Numbered from the stretch's first letter, positions 7,182 through 21,517 are shown. The stretch: 64,000 nt of DNA from DATFVA01 sp963815785 (GCA_963815785.1 CAWFHZ010000022.1:45545-109544); one strand, 5' to 3'. Translations and numbers: made by a program. Notes: generated by a model not told the origin, from the letters alone.

Positions 7182-7877
7182 ATGCAAAATTCTAAAAGAA
7201 ATAAAGAAATTCAGAAATCAATTGATGTAAAAAAAGAGTACTCAATCATTGATGCGGTTAAAACACTTAAAGATACATCAAAAGTGAAATTTAGTGAATC
7301 AGTTGATTGTGCTGTTCGACTGGGTGTTGACCCGAGACATGCAGATCAAATGGTTAGAGGAACAGTTACACTTCCAAATGGAACTGGGAAAGAAGTGAAG
7401 GTACTTGTAATTGCAAAAGGTGGAAAAGCTCAGGAAGCTCTTGATGCCGGAGCAGATTATGCAGGATTTGAAGAATACCTGGAAAAAATTAAAGGCGGAT
7501 GGGCTGACATTGATGTCATTGTAGCTACTCCCGATTCAATGGGTGACCTTGGTAAATTAGGAAGAATTCTTGGACCGAAAGGTTTAATGCCTAACCCGAA
7601 AAGCGGAACAGTAACTCAGGATGTTGCAAATGCCGTTAAAGAGGTAAAAGCAGGTAAAATAGATTTTAGAGTTGAAAAAGCCGGAATTGTTCATACATCC
7701 ATTGGTAAAATAAATTTTGATGCTGAAAAACTTGCAGAAAATGCACGGGCTTTTCTTAATACAATAGTCAAACTTAAACCGTCTTCTGCAAAAGGTCAGT
7801 ATATTAAAAGTATATATCTTTCCAGTACTATGGGTCCTGGGTTAAAGATCAGCAAAGAAGAAATTATACAACATTAA
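7182..7877 (+). CDS. rplA: 50S ribosomal protein L1
   Basis: Protein of the mobile L1 stalk that moves E-site tRNA out. The 231-aa protein has the family signature around GRILGPKGLMPNPKSGTV (about 126-143) and normal length. In many bacteria L1 represses the L11-L1 operon by binding its mRNA; no obvious L1-type hairpin was identified here. It follows rplK by 22 nt. Confidence 0.98.
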   Translation: MQNSKRNKEIQKSIDVKKEYSIIDAVKTLKDTSKVKFSESVDCAVRLGVDPRHADQMVRGTVTLPNGTGKEVKVLVIAKGGKAQEALDAGADYAGFEEYLEKIKGGWADIDVIVATPDSMGDLGKLGRILGPKGLMPNPKSGTVTQDVANAVKEVKAGKIDFRVEKAGIVHTSIGKINFDAEKLAENARAFLNTIVKLKPSSAKGQYIKSIYLSSTMGPGLKISKEEIIQH

Positions 7878-7942
7878 AAGTTTACGCGCTCAAAAATGCT
7901 TCAAGCCGATCCGATTAATTATAAATCTGATACGGGAGAAAA

Positions 7943-8467
7943 ATGAAAAAGAATGAAAAGGTAGAATCTATAGCCGAGGTTAAAGAATTAATCGATAATG
8001 CCAACGCTGTATATCTTACTGATTATTCAGGAATACAAGTTTCGGATATTAATGATATCCGAAATGAATTCAGGAATGAAGGTGTTAAATACAAAGTATT
8101 TAAAAATACCTTATTCAAAAGAGCCCTGGATGAAAGTGGAAAGTACTCCAAGTTATCTGATCATTTGGTTGGGATGACTGGATATGCTTTTGCTACTTCA
8201 GAAAATCCGGTTGCTCCTGCAAAAGTTATCAAGAAATATTTTGATAATATTAAAAAACTTTCGTTAAAAGCTTGTTATATAGAAGATCAGTACTATGATG
8301 GTAGCAGTTTAAATGAACTGGCTTCTCTGCCGTCAAAGAAGGAGATCATAGCAAGCATAATGGGAAGTCTGAATTCGCCTGCTTCCGGAATAGTCGGAGC
8401 AATCAATGCTGTTATGAGAGATCTTGTAAGCGTAGTTGATCAAATCTCTAAAAGAGAAGCAGCATAA
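7943..8467 (+). CDS. rplJ: 50S ribosomal protein L10
   Basis: Anchors L7/L12 dimers to the 23S rRNA in the stalk. The 174-aa protein has the N-terminal rRNA-binding part (VYLTDYSGIQVSDINDIR) and a C-terminal helix that would carry L12 dimers. GGGAGAA precedes the ATG. The 65-nt gap after rplA is the usual place for the L10 autoregulatory site, but I cannot draw a convincing structure from sequence alone. Confidence 0.97.
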   Translation: MKKNEKVESIAEVKELIDNANAVYLTDYSGIQVSDINDIRNEFRNEGVKYKVFKNTLFKRALDESGKYSKLSDHLVGMTGYAFATSENPVAPAKVIKKYFDNIKKLSLKACYIEDQYYDGSSLNELASLPSKKEIIASIMGSLNSPASGIVGAINAVMRDLVSVVDQISKREAA

Positions 8468-8509
8468 TTTTTTAATATAAGAATAAAGAAATATTAGGAG
8501 AAATATAAC

Positions 8510-8890
8510 ATGGCCGAAAAAGTAGCAGAATTAGTTGAAAAGATTAAAGGACTTAGTCTGTTAGAAGCTGCCGAATTAAAAAAAGCTTTGGAAGAAGAGT
8601 TTGGTGTTACTGCCGCAGCACCAATGATTATGGCTGGTGGCGGAGCGCCTGCAGCCGGCGGAGCCCCAGTTGAGGAACAAACAGAATTTGATGTCATTCT
8701 TCAAACTGTTGGCGATAAAAAAATTAATGTGATTAAAGTTGTGAGAGCTCATACAGGTCTTGGTTTGAAGGAAGCTAAGGACCTTGTTGACACCGCTCCT
8801 AAACCTGTTAAAGAAGGTGTGTCTAAAGATGAAGCTGAAAAACTCAAAAAAGAGTTTGAAGAAGCTGGTGCAACCGTTCAGATTAAGTAA
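8510..8890 (+). CDS. rplL: 50S ribosomal protein L7/L12
   Basis: Multicopy stalk protein that recruits translation GTPases. The 126-aa protein has an N-terminal dimerisation domain (about 1-33), a Gly/Ala/Pro hinge (MIMAGGGAPAAGGAP, about 38-52) and a conserved C-terminal factor-binding domain (KINVIKVVRAHTGLGLKEAKDLVD). TAGGAG lies upstream of the ATG. A hairpin follows before rpoB. Confidence 0.98.
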   Translation: MAEKVAELVEKIKGLSLLEAAELKKALEEEFGVTAAAPMIMAGGGAPAAGGAPVEEQTEFDVILQTVGDKKINVIKVVRAHTGLGLKEAKDLVDTAPKPVKEGVSKDEAEKLKKEFEEAGATVQIK

Positions 8891-8924
8891 ATCACACATA
8901 GAAGCAGATAATTTTCGTAAGTAG

Positions 8925-8967
8925 TAAGACGGGTGAAGTCCGTCTTATTGCTTTTTATATTTTTTTG
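8925..8967 (+). terminator. rplL-rpoB intergenic attenuator/terminator
   Basis: A perfect 8-bp stem, TAAGACGG (8925-8932) with CCGTCTTA (8940-8947), and a 7-nt loop, followed by T-rich sequence. It sits in the rplL-rpoB gap, where many bacteria place a partial terminator that reduces polymerase relative to ribosomal protein output. Confidence 0.65.
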
Positions 8968-9030
8968 TACACGTTGGTTTCAGGTGCTGCTTTTTAAGTA
9001 GTTAATGAACATTTATAGGAGGTTTGTAAT

Positions 9031-12000
9031 TTGAATAATAAAAGAATTTCCTTCGGTAAGATTGAAAGTGTTATCGAGTCTCCTGACCTTTTAAGTATCC
9101 AGAATGATTCTTTCGAAGATTTTGTACAGGTGCGGGTTCTTCCTTCCAAACGGGAAAACAAAGGATTGCAACAGGTATTTACAGCTAATTTTCCAATCTT
9201 TGATAATAAAGAAATTTATAGGTTGGATTTTCTTGAATACTATATTGAAAAACCAAGATATTCGGTTGTAGAATGTCTTGAAAGAGGGCTTACTTTTTCT
9301 GCTCCGTTAAAGGGCAAACTCCGACTATCAACAAAAGATCCGGAAACTGAAGAATTTGTTAATAGTGTTGAGCAGGAAGTTTATCTTGGTAATCTTCCTT
9401 TTATGACAGAGAAAGGTACTTTTATTATAAATGGTGCTGAGAGAGTTGTTGTTTCACAGCTCCATCGTTCACCGGGAGTGGCTTTTGCACAAACAGTTCA
9501 TCCGAACGGAACTCCGATTTATTCAGCCCGAATTATTCCTTTGCGTGGCTCTTGGGTTGAGTTCGCTACAGATATTAACTATATAATGTATGTATATATT
9601 GACAGAAGAAAAAAATTCCCGGCAACTACATTGCTCAGAGCATTAGGTTATGCTTCTGATGATGATATTTTGAACCTGTTTCAGTTAATTGATGAAATTA
9701 ATGTTAAAAAAGCTAAGCTTGATGATTATGTGGGAAGAATTGTTGCAAGTGATATTTTCGATATGTCAACGGGTGAAATTTTTCTTACCAAAGAAAGCAC
9801 ATTAACCGAAGATGATATTGAGAGATTAAAAGAAATTGAAATTGACACCTTAAAACTGGTCATTGCTAACACAGTGCCTGAGCAGGATTTAATTCTTAAT
9901 ACATTAAGAAAAGATACTGCCCATACAAGGGAGGAAGCCCTATTTGCAATTTATCGCCAGTTACGTTCAGGTGAAGCTCCTGATATCGATACCGCACAGG
10001 GATTAATTGATAAACTGTTTTTTAATGATAAACGTTATGATCTTGGTGATGTTGGTCGTCATAGGATGAATGATAAATTAAAGCTTGATATCCCCGAAAC
10101 TACTACAATATTGACTGTTGAAGATATTATTGAAATAATGAAATATATCATCAGGTTAAGAAATGGCGAACAAGCAATTGATGATATTGATCATCTTGGA
10201 AACCGGAGGATCAGAACAGTTGGTGAACAGTTAGGTCAGCAGTTTAATATTGGTATGGCACGTATGGCCAGAACCATAAAAGAACGTATGAATATGCGTG
10301 ATAGTGAAAACTTTACACCTCAGGATCTTGTAAATGCAAGAACTATCAGCAGTGTAATAAATGCATTCTTCGGAACAAACCAGTTATCTCAGTTTATGGA
10401 TCAGACCAATCCCCTTGCAGAAATGACTCATAAAAGAAGAATGTCTGCATTAGGACCTGGCGGACTTACCAGAGAAAGAGCTGGATTTGAGGTACGTGAT
10501 GTTCACTATACTCATTATGGTCGTCTTTGTCCTATCGAAACTCCCGAAGGACCGAATATCGGGTTGATCTCATCTTTAACAATCTTTGCAAGAGTTAACA
10601 GGTATGGATTCCTGGAAACTCCCTATAGAAAAGTTACAAAGGGAAAAGTAACAGATGAAGTTGAATACCTCACGGCGGAACAGGAAGATCAGTTCACAAT
10701 AGCTCAGGCTAATGCCCCGATTACTGAACAGGGCAAGTTCCTTAATGAAAGAGTTAAATCAAGATTAAAAGGTGAATTTCCAATTGTTACTCCTGAAAAC
10801 ATACAATATATGGATGTTGCCCCGGCACAAATAGTTTCAGCAGCAGCGGCTTTAATTCCATTCCTGGAACATGATGATGCTAACAGAGCTTTGATGGGCT
10901 CCAATATGCAGAGACAGGCTGTACCATTACTTCGTCCGGAGGCGCCTTTGGTTGGAACTGGCATGGAGAAGAAAATTGCCACTGATTCCAAAGCTGTAAT
11001 TATTGCTGAAGAAAATGGATCTGTTGAATTTGTAGATGCTAATAAAATTATTGCCAGCTACGATATTAATCCTAATAGCATTGAATCATTAACAACATTT
11101 GTTGATAAAAAAAGTGTAACCTATAACCTCACTAAGTTTCATGGAACAAATCAGGAAACATGTGTTAATCAGCGTCCGATTGTACAACAAGGACAGAAAA
11201 TTTCCAAAGGAGATGTTCTGGCGGACGGCACTTCTACTGATCATGGCGAACTTGCACTTGGAAGAAATGTATTAGTTGCATTTATGCCCTGGCGTGGATA
11301 TAACTTTGAGGATGCTATTATTATAAGTGAAAGAGTAGTAAGTGAGGATGTCTATACTTCAATACACATCGAAGAATTTGAACTTCAGGTAAGAGAAACC
11401 AAACGTGGAGAAGAAGAATTAACACGAGAAATTCCAAATGTTAGTGAAGAAGCGGTTAAAAATCTGGATGAAAATGGAATTATAAGAGAAGGTGCTGAAG
11501 TTAAAGAAGGTGACATTTTAATTGGTAAAATAACACCTAAAGGCGAAACCGATCCTACGCCTGAAGAGAAATTATTAAGAGCCATTTTCGGAGATAAAGC
11601 CGGCGATGTAAAGGATGCTTCTCTGAAAGCCCCTCCGGGATTAAAAGGTACTGTTATTAAAACCAGATTATTCAGCAGAAAGAGAAGAGATACAGAATCC
11701 AAGAAAGTGGAAAAGAAACAACTGGATACTCTTGAACTGGAACATAACCGGAAAATTTCAGAACATTATAACAAACTGGTTGATAAATTAACCAGATTGA
11801 CTGATGGAAATACCACTACCGGTATTCGTGATCTTGACGGTAGTATTGTATTAAGAAGCGGAACAAGTATTAAAGATACTACTTATTCCACAATGGAAGA
11901 TGTTACAAAACTTGATTATACACTTGATTGGTTTGAACAGAAAAAATTAAACACGCATATCAATACGGTATACAGAAATTATTTTGATCTTCTTGCTGAA

Positions 12001-12789
12001 CTTGAAGAAGAGTTCAAAAGAGAAAAGATAAAAATTACTAGCGGTGATGAACTTCCTCCGGGAATCGTTCAATTAGCAAAAGTTTATGTTGCTAAAAAAC
12101 GTAAACTTTCAGTTGGTGATAAAATGGCAGGCAGGCATGGAAATAAAGGTGTTGTCGCAAAAATAGTTCCATCTGAAGATATGCCTTTCCTCCCTGATGG
12201 AACACCAGTTGATATAATTCTTAATCCTCTCGGTGTGCCTTCCAGAATGAATCTCGGTCAGCTTTATGAAACAGCATTGGGCTGGGCAGGTAAAGTACTC
12301 GGATTTAAATTCGCTACTCCAATTTTTGATGGAGCAAAAGTAGAGGATGTTGATGAATGGCTTGAAAAAGCAGGACTGGAAAAAGGTAGTAAAACTACAT
12401 TAATTGATGGAAGATCCGGAGAGAAATTCCACCAGAAAGTTACTTGCGGGTATATTTATATGCTTAAACTAAGCCATCTTGTAGATGATAAAATACACGC
12501 ACGTTCAATTGGACCTTACTCATTAATAACTCAGCAGCCGCTCGGCGGAAAAGCTCAGTTCGGTGGTCAGAGGTTTGGAGAAATGGAAGTTTGGGCACTT
12601 GAAGGTTATGGAGCTGCTCATATTCTCCAGGAAATTCTGACTGTAAAAAGTGATGACGTTGCCGGTAGAGCAAAAGTATATGAAGCAATTGTAAAAGGTG
12701 AAAACTTACAGGAACCAAATATTCCTGAGTCGTTCAATGTGTTAATTAAAGAGCTTCAGGGCCTCAGTCTTGAAATGAAAATTAATTAA
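9031..12789 (+). CDS. rpoB: DNA-directed RNA polymerase subunit beta
   Basis: Catalytic beta subunit, 1252 aa. The rifampicin-pocket region LSQFMDQTNPLAEMTHKRR...ALGPGGL carries the residues typical of drug-sensitive enzymes. The segment GRHGNKGVVAKI and the C-terminal GGQRFGEMEVWALEGYGAA are complete. The start is TTG at 9031 with a strong AGGAGG (9017-9022), and no ATG competes. It is followed after 61 nt by rpoC. Length fits the Bacteroidota/Chlorobiota form. Confidence 0.99.
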   Translation: MNNKRISFGKIESVIESPDLLSIQNDSFEDFVQVRVLPSKRENKGLQQVFTANFPIFDNKEIYRLDFLEYYIEKPRYSVVECLERGLTFSAPLKGKLRLSTKDPETEEFVNSVEQEVYLGNLPFMTEKGTFIINGAERVVVSQLHRSPGVAFAQTVHPNGTPIYSARIIPLRGSWVEFATDINYIMYVYIDRRKKFPATTLLRALGYASDDDILNLFQLIDEINVKKAKLDDYVGRIVASDIFDMSTGEIFLTKESTLTEDDIERLKEIEIDTLKLVIANTVPEQDLILNTLRKDTAHTREEALFAIYRQLRSGEAPDIDTAQGLIDKLFFNDKRYDLGDVGRHRMNDKLKLDIPETTTILTVEDIIEIMKYIIRLRNGEQAIDDIDHLGNRRIRTVGEQLGQQFNIGMARMARTIKERMNMRDSENFTPQDLVNARTISSVINAFFGTNQLSQFMDQTNPLAEMTHKRRMSALGPGGLTRERAGFEVRDVHYTHYGRLCPIETPEGPNIGLISSLTIFARVNRYGFLETPYRKVTKGKVTDEVEYLTAEQEDQFTIAQANAPITEQGKFLNERVKSRLKGEFPIVTPENIQYMDVAPAQIVSAAAALIPFLEHDDANRALMGSNMQRQAVPLLRPEAPLVGTGMEKKIATDSKAVIIAEENGSVEFVDANKIIASYDINPNSIESLTTFVDKKSVTYNLTKFHGTNQETCVNQRPIVQQGQKISKGDVLADGTSTDHGELALGRNVLVAFMPWRGYNFEDAIIISERVVSEDVYTSIHIEEFELQVRETKRGEEELTREIPNVSEEAVKNLDENGIIREGAEVKEGDILIGKITPKGETDPTPEEKLLRAIFGDKAGDVKDASLKAPPGLKGTVIKTRLFSRKRRDTESKKVEKKQLDTLELEHNRKISEHYNKLVDKLTRLTDGNTTTGIRDLDGSIVLRSGTSIKDTTYSTMEDVTKLDYTLDWFEQKKLNTHINTVYRNYFDLLAELEEEFKREKIKITSGDELPPGIVQLAKVYVAKKRKLSVGDKMAGRHGNKGVVAKIVPSEDMPFLPDGTPVDIILNPLGVPSRMNLGQLYETALGWAGKVLGFKFATPIFDGAKVEDVDEWLEKAGLEKGSKTTLIDGRSGEKFHQKVTCGYIYMLKLSHLVDDKIHARSIGPYSLITQQPLGGKAQFGGQRFGEMEVWALEGYGAAHILQEILTVKSDDVAGRAKVYEAIVKGENLQEPNIPESFNVLIKELQGLSLEMKIN

Positions 12790-12804
12790 CACCGTAAGAA
12801 CATT

Positions 12805-12818
12805 CCTGCTAAAGCAGG
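12805..12818 (+). repeat. short palindrome between rpoB and rpoC
   Basis: CCTGCTAAAGCAGG: a 5-bp perfect stem with a TAAA loop, and no T-run. It shares the CCTGC...GCAGG ends with the palindrome in the broken tRNA-Thr, so it may be a small member or remnant of the same kind of dispersed element. Confidence 0.4.
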
Positions 12819-12850
12819 CAAATTTTCACTTAGAAATTAGGAGATAAAAA

Positions 12851-17092
<4,242 letters not shown>

Positions 17093-17112
17093 TAATTATT
17101 GAGCAATTAAGC

Positions 17113-17148
17113 AATCCGGCTCACTTATTTAAGGAGCCGGATTTTTTT
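17113..17148 (+). terminator. rho-independent terminator after rpoC
   Basis: AATCCGGCTC (17113-17122) pairs with GAGCCGGATT (17133-17142), followed by a run of seven Ts. It separates the rpoBC unit from the rpsL unit, which has its own promoter. Confidence 0.88.
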
Positions 17149-17192
17149 ATCGTTATTTAGCCTAAAAAGAAAAAGTATTTAATTAGAATTTC

Positions 17193-17223
17193 TTGACTAA
17201 TTTTAACATATCACCTATATTTG
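17193..17223 (+). promoter_or_regulatory. rpsL (str operon) promoter
   Basis: TTG (17193-17195), 20 nt, TATATTTG (17216-17223); the GTG start codon is 34 nt after the last base of the -7 box. It sits directly after the rpoC terminator. This is the best example in the window of the Bacteroidota -33/-7 promoter type. Confidence 0.75.
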
Positions 17224-17256
17224 AAGTCTGAAATTTTTTAAGATTAGGAGAATTTT

Positions 17257-17634
17257 GTGCCCACAATAAATCAGTTGGTTAGAAAAGGCAGAACTCAGAT
17301 TTTAGCTAAAAATAAAGCGCCGGCACTTGGTGCTTGTCCGCAGAAAAGAGGCGTGTGTACAAGAGTATATACTACTACTCCTAAAAAGCCAAACTCAGCG
17401 CTGAGAAAAGTTGCGAGAGTAAGATTGACCAACAGCATGGAAGTTACTGCATATATTCCTGGTGAAGGACATAATCTTCAGGAACATTCAATCGTTCTCA
17501 TCAGAGGTGGAAGAGTAAAAGATTTACCTGGTGTCAGATATCATATAATTAGAGGCACACTTGATACAAGCGGTGTTGAAGACAGGAAAAAAGGAAGATC
17601 TAAATACGGTACTAAAAAACCAAAAGCAAAATAA
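17257..17634 (+). CDS. rpsL: 30S ribosomal protein S12
   Basis: Decoding-centre protein. The 125-aa sequence has the motif TTPKKPNSALRKVARVRL with the lysine that streptomycin-resistant mutants change, and RGGRVKDLPGVRYHIIRG with the conserved Asp. Cysteines are present in GACPQKRGVCTRV. The start is GTG with TAGGAG upstream. It begins the str operon rpsL-rpsG-fusA-tuf. Confidence 0.98.
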   Translation: MPTINQLVRKGRTQILAKNKAPALGACPQKRGVCTRVYTTTPKKPNSALRKVARVRLTNSMEVTAYIPGEGHNLQEHSIVLIRGGRVKDLPGVRYHIIRGTLDTSGVEDRKKGRSKYGTKKPKAK

Positions 17635-17637
17635 TTT

Positions 17638-18105
17638 ATGAGAAAGAAAAGAGCAGAAAAAAGATTTATTAAACCCGACCCAAAGTTCAATGATATGCTT
17701 GTTGCCAAGTTCATCAATTCGCTCATGTACGATGGAAAAAAATCCAAAGCAAGAGAAGTTGTTTACCAGGCTTTTGATATAATTGAAGACAAAACAAAAA
17801 AACCGGGCTTAGAAATATTTAAGAAAGCAATAAACAATATTCAACCTTTAATTGAAGTCAGAAGTCGTAGAGTTGGTGGAGCTACTTACCAGGTTCCAAC
17901 TGAAGTAAGACCTGAGAGACGTTATGCGCTTGCAATGCGGTGGTTAAAAACTTATGCCAGGGCAAGAAATGAAAAATCTATGTCTGGCAGACTTGCTGCA
18001 GAATTAATTTCTGCATCTAACAATGAAGGTTCGGCAGTTAAGAAAAAAGAAGATACTCATAAAATGGCAGAGGCGAACAAAGCATTCGCTCATTTTAAAT
18101 GGTAA
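17638..18105 (+). CDS. rpsG: 30S ribosomal protein S7
   Basis: Primary 16S rRNA-binding protein that nucleates the small-subunit head. The 155-aa protein has the signature of the family (SRRVGGATYQVPTEVRPERR, about 78-97). It starts only 3 nt after the rpsL stop with no Shine-Dalgarno of its own, so translation is probably coupled to rpsL. Confidence 0.98.
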   Translation: MRKKRAEKRFIKPDPKFNDMLVAKFINSLMYDGKKSKAREVVYQAFDIIEDKTKKPGLEIFKKAINNIQPLIEVRSRRVGGATYQVPTEVRPERRYALAMRWLKTYARARNEKSMSGRLAAELISASNNEGSAVKKKEDTHKMAEANKAFAHFKW

Positions 18106-18158
18106 TAAATAAGATAAAATAGAACAGATAATTATAAAAGTAATAGACTAGGTAATAG

Positions 18159-20255
18159 ATGCCAGGAAAAGTGTTAATAGAGAATGTTAGAAATATCGGG
18201 ATAATGGCCCATATCGATGCCGGGAAAACTACAACCACGGAACGTATACTATTTTATACTGGTCGTTTGCATCGTTTGGGAGAAGTACATGATGGAGCTG
18301 CTACCATGGATTGGATGGAACAGGAAAAAGAACGCGGTATTACAATAACAAGTGCGGCAACTACTTGTTTTTGGGATGATCATCAAATTAATATTATAGA
18401 TACACCTGGTCACGTTGATTTTACTGTTGAAGTTGAAAGATCTTTAAGAGTGCTTGATGGAGCTGTAGCTTTATTTTGCGCCGTTGGTGGTGTCGAGCCA
18501 CAATCTGAAACTGTTTGGAGACAAGCTGATAAATACAAAGTTCCCAGAATTGCATTTATAAATAAAATGGATAGAACCGGTGCGGATTTTTACAGTGCAG
18601 TTCAAATGATGAAAGACAGGCTGGCAGCCAATGCCATCCCTATAAATTTACCCATAGGCGAAGGCGATCTTTTTACAGGAGTAATTGACTTAATTTCTTT
18701 TAAAGCCAGAATGTACCACGAGGAAACTTTTGGTGCTACATTCGATGAAATAGAGATTCCACATGATCTGGTTGAAACAGCTAATAAATTCAGAACTGAA
18801 ATGCTTGAGGCAGTTTCTGATGTAGATGATACCTTACTTGAAAAATACCTCGAAGGAAAACCGATTAGTGAAGATGAAATTAAAAATGTTTTAAGAAGAG
18901 CAACAATCGATTTAAAAATTATTCCGGTTCTTTGCGGATCAGCCTTTAAGAATAAAGGTGTTCAGAAGTTGTTAGATTCAGTAGTTGATTTTCTTCCATC
19001 CCCGATTGATTTTAAGGAAATTGAAGCACATCATATAGGGTTGAAAGATATTGTTAAAAGAAAAATTGATGAGAATGAAAAATTCACTTCTCTTGCATTT
19101 AAGATAATGAATGACCCTTATGTTGGTAAATTAACATTTTTCAGAGTTTATTCAGGATCTCTAAAAGCTGGTTCATACATATATAATGCAGTTAGCGGGA
19201 AAAAAGAAAGAATCAGCCGATTATTGCAGATGCATGCAAATCATCGTGAAGAAATTGATGAAGTAAGAGCAGGAGATATTGCTGCGGCAGTTGGTTTAAA
19301 ATTTACAAAAACCGGTGATACTCTTTGTTCTGAAACAGATCCTGTTGTTCTTGAAAAAATAATATTTCCCGAACCTGTTATTCAGATTGCAATTGAACCA
19401 AAAACAAAGGCAGATCAGGATAAGCTTTCGGATGCTCTTACTAAACTTTCTGATGAAGATCCAACATTCAGAGTAAAAGTTGATGAAGAAACCGGACAAA
19501 CTCTTATTAGTGGTATGGGTGAACTTCATCTCGAGATACTTGTAGACAGGATGAAAAGAGAATTTAAAGTTGAAGCCAACATTGGTAAACCACAGGTAGC
19601 ATACAGGGAATCAATTACTCAAACCGTAAATGCTGAAGGTAAGTTTATTAAACAATCCGGTGGTAGAGGAAAATATGGTCACGTTTGGATTGAATTAGGA
19701 CCGAATGAACCGGGTAAGGGTTTTGAATTTATAAACGGTATTGTTGGAGGAACTGTTCCAAAAGAATATATCCCTGCTGTATCGCACGGAATACAGGAAG
19801 CAATGAGAAATGGTGTTATTGCAGGTTTTCCGGTTGTTGATATTAAAGCAAAGTTATATGATGGCTCTTATCACGATGTAGATTCAGATGAACTTTCATT
19901 CAAAGTTGCCGGTTCTATTGCATTTAAAGAAGGTGCAAGAAAAGCTAAACCGGTATTGCTTGAACCAATAATGGATGTAGAAGTTGTTACCCCCGAAGAA
20001 TATCTGGGGGACGTAATGGGTGATCTTAACTCGCGTCGCGGCAAAATTGAAGGTTTTTCAGCCCGGAAAGATGCGCAGGTTATTAAATCGACAGTTCCTT
20101 TATCAGAAATGTTCGGGTACGCGACTATACTCAGATCTATGACACAGGGTCGGGCTATTTATACCATGCAATTTGCTCATTATGCGGAAGTTCCCAAATC
20201 TATTGCAGATGAAATTGCAGAAAAAACTTTAGGTAAGAAATCAATTACTGTTTGA
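18159..20255 (+). CDS. fusA: elongation factor G
   Basis: Translocation GTPase, 698 aa. G1 is AHIDAGKTTTTE (about 17-28), G2 lies in RGITITSAATT, G3 is DTPGHVDF, G4 is NKMD and G5 is the GSA motif. Domains II to V are complete, with the domain IV region GGRGKYGHVWIE. The adjacent position in the str operon supports the housekeeping paralogue, not a fusidic-acid resistance copy. Confidence 0.98.
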   Translation: MPGKVLIENVRNIGIMAHIDAGKTTTTERILFYTGRLHRLGEVHDGAATMDWMEQEKERGITITSAATTCFWDDHQINIIDTPGHVDFTVEVERSLRVLDGAVALFCAVGGVEPQSETVWRQADKYKVPRIAFINKMDRTGADFYSAVQMMKDRLAANAIPINLPIGEGDLFTGVIDLISFKARMYHEETFGATFDEIEIPHDLVETANKFRTEMLEAVSDVDDTLLEKYLEGKPISEDEIKNVLRRATIDLKIIPVLCGSAFKNKGVQKLLDSVVDFLPSPIDFKEIEAHHIGLKDIVKRKIDENEKFTSLAFKIMNDPYVGKLTFFRVYSGSLKAGSYIYNAVSGKKERISRLLQMHANHREEIDEVRAGDIAAAVGLKFTKTGDTLCSETDPVVLEKIIFPEPVIQIAIEPKTKADQDKLSDALTKLSDEDPTFRVKVDEETGQTLISGMGELHLEILVDRMKREFKVEANIGKPQVAYRESITQTVNAEGKFIKQSGGRGKYGHVWIELGPNEPGKGFEFINGIVGGTVPKEYIPAVSHGIQEAMRNGVIAGFPVVDIKAKLYDGSYHDVDSDELSFKVAGSIAFKEGARKAKPVLLEPIMDVEVVTPEEYLGDVMGDLNSRRGKIEGFSARKDAQVIKSTVPLSEMFGYATILRSMTQGRAIYTMQFAHYAEVPKSIADEIAEKTLGKKSITV

Positions 20256-20293
20256 CAATTTTAATAAAGAAAAAAATTAAAGGAGATAATTAG

Positions 20294-21499
20294 ATGGCAA
20301 AAGAAAAATTTGATAGGAGTAAACCTCACGTTAATATAGGAACAATCGGTCACGTAGATCATGGTAAAACTACATTAACGGCTGCCATCACAATGGCTCT
20401 TGCAAAAAAGGGCTTGTCAACAATTAGAACATTTGATAGTATAGATAATGCTCCGGAAGAAAGAGAGAGAGGAATAACAATTGCAACTGCTCACGTTGAG
20501 TATTCAACTGAGAAAAGACATTATGCTCATGTTGACTGTCCAGGTCACGCAGATTATGTTAAGAATATGATTACAGGAGCTGCACAGATGGACGGAGCAA
20601 TACTTGTTGTTGCTGCAACAGATGGACCTATGCCCCAGACAAGAGAGCATATCCTTTTAGCCCGTCAGGTTGGTGTTCCGAAAATAGTAGTATTTATGAA
20701 TAAAGTTGATATGGTTGATGATGCTGAATTACTTGAACTGGTTGAAGTTGAATTAAGGGATTTGCTTAATTCTTATGAATTTCCTGGTGATGAAATTCCG
20801 ATTATTCAGGGTTCCGCTCTGAAAGCTTTGGAAGCTGCCTCAAGTGATGCAACTGTTGATGATCCAAGATTAAACTGTATTTGGGAATTGATGAAAGCTG
20901 TTGATGAATACATCCCGATTCCGGAAAGAGATACAGATAAACCTTTCCTAATGCCGGTTGAAGATGTTTTTTCAATCACCGGTCGTGGAACTGTTGCTAC
21001 CGGAAGAGTTGAAAGAGGACAAGTTAAAATACAGGAAGAAGTTGAACTTATTGGATTAGGAGTTCATAAGAAAACTGTTGTAACCGGAATAGAAATGTTC
21101 AGAAAAGAATTGGATTCAGCAATGGCCGGAGATAACGCAGGAATTCTTTTAAGAGGTATCGATAAAAATGAAATTGAAAGAGGTATGGTTTTAGCCAAAA
21201 CTGGTTCAATTACACCTCACAAAAAATTCCAGGGAGAAGTGTATATTCTTTCAAAAGATGAAGGTGGTCGTCATACTCCTTTCTTCAATGGATACAGACC
21301 GCAGTTTTATTTCAGAACTACAGATGTTACAGGTATTGCTACATTGCCTGAAGGAACAGAAATGGTAATGCCAGGAGACAGAGTTATGTTATCGGTCGAT
21401 CTGATTACCGAGATTGCAATGGAAGAAGGACTACGATTTGCTATCCGTGAGGGCGGAAGAACCGTCGGTGCAGGAGTAGTAACTAAGATTATAGAATAA
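20294..21499 (+). CDS. tuf: elongation factor Tu
   Basis: Delivers aminoacyl-tRNA to the ribosome. The 401-aa protein has P-loop GHVDHGKTT (about 18-26), RGITIATAHVEY, DCPGHADYVKN, NKVD and the SALKALE region. AAAGGAGATAA precedes the ATG. It is the only tuf in the window, and none lies upstream of secE. A strong hairpin terminates or attenuates after it. Confidence 0.99.
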   Translation: MAKEKFDRSKPHVNIGTIGHVDHGKTTLTAAITMALAKKGLSTIRTFDSIDNAPEERERGITIATAHVEYSTEKRHYAHVDCPGHADYVKNMITGAAQMDGAILVVAATDGPMPQTREHILLARQVGVPKIVVFMNKVDMVDDAELLELVEVELRDLLNSYEFPGDEIPIIQGSALKALEAASSDATVDDPRLNCIWELMKAVDEYIPIPERDTDKPFLMPVEDVFSITGRGTVATGRVERGQVKIQEEVELIGLGVHKKTVVTGIEMFRKELDSAMAGDNAGILLRGIDKNEIERGMVLAKTGSITPHKKFQGEVYILSKDEGGRHTPFFNGYRPQFYFRTTDVTGIATLPEGTEMVMPGDRVMLSVDLITEIAMEEGLRFAIREGGRTVGAGVVTKIIE

Positions 21500-21517
21500 T
21501 TAAATAGGAATTAACCG

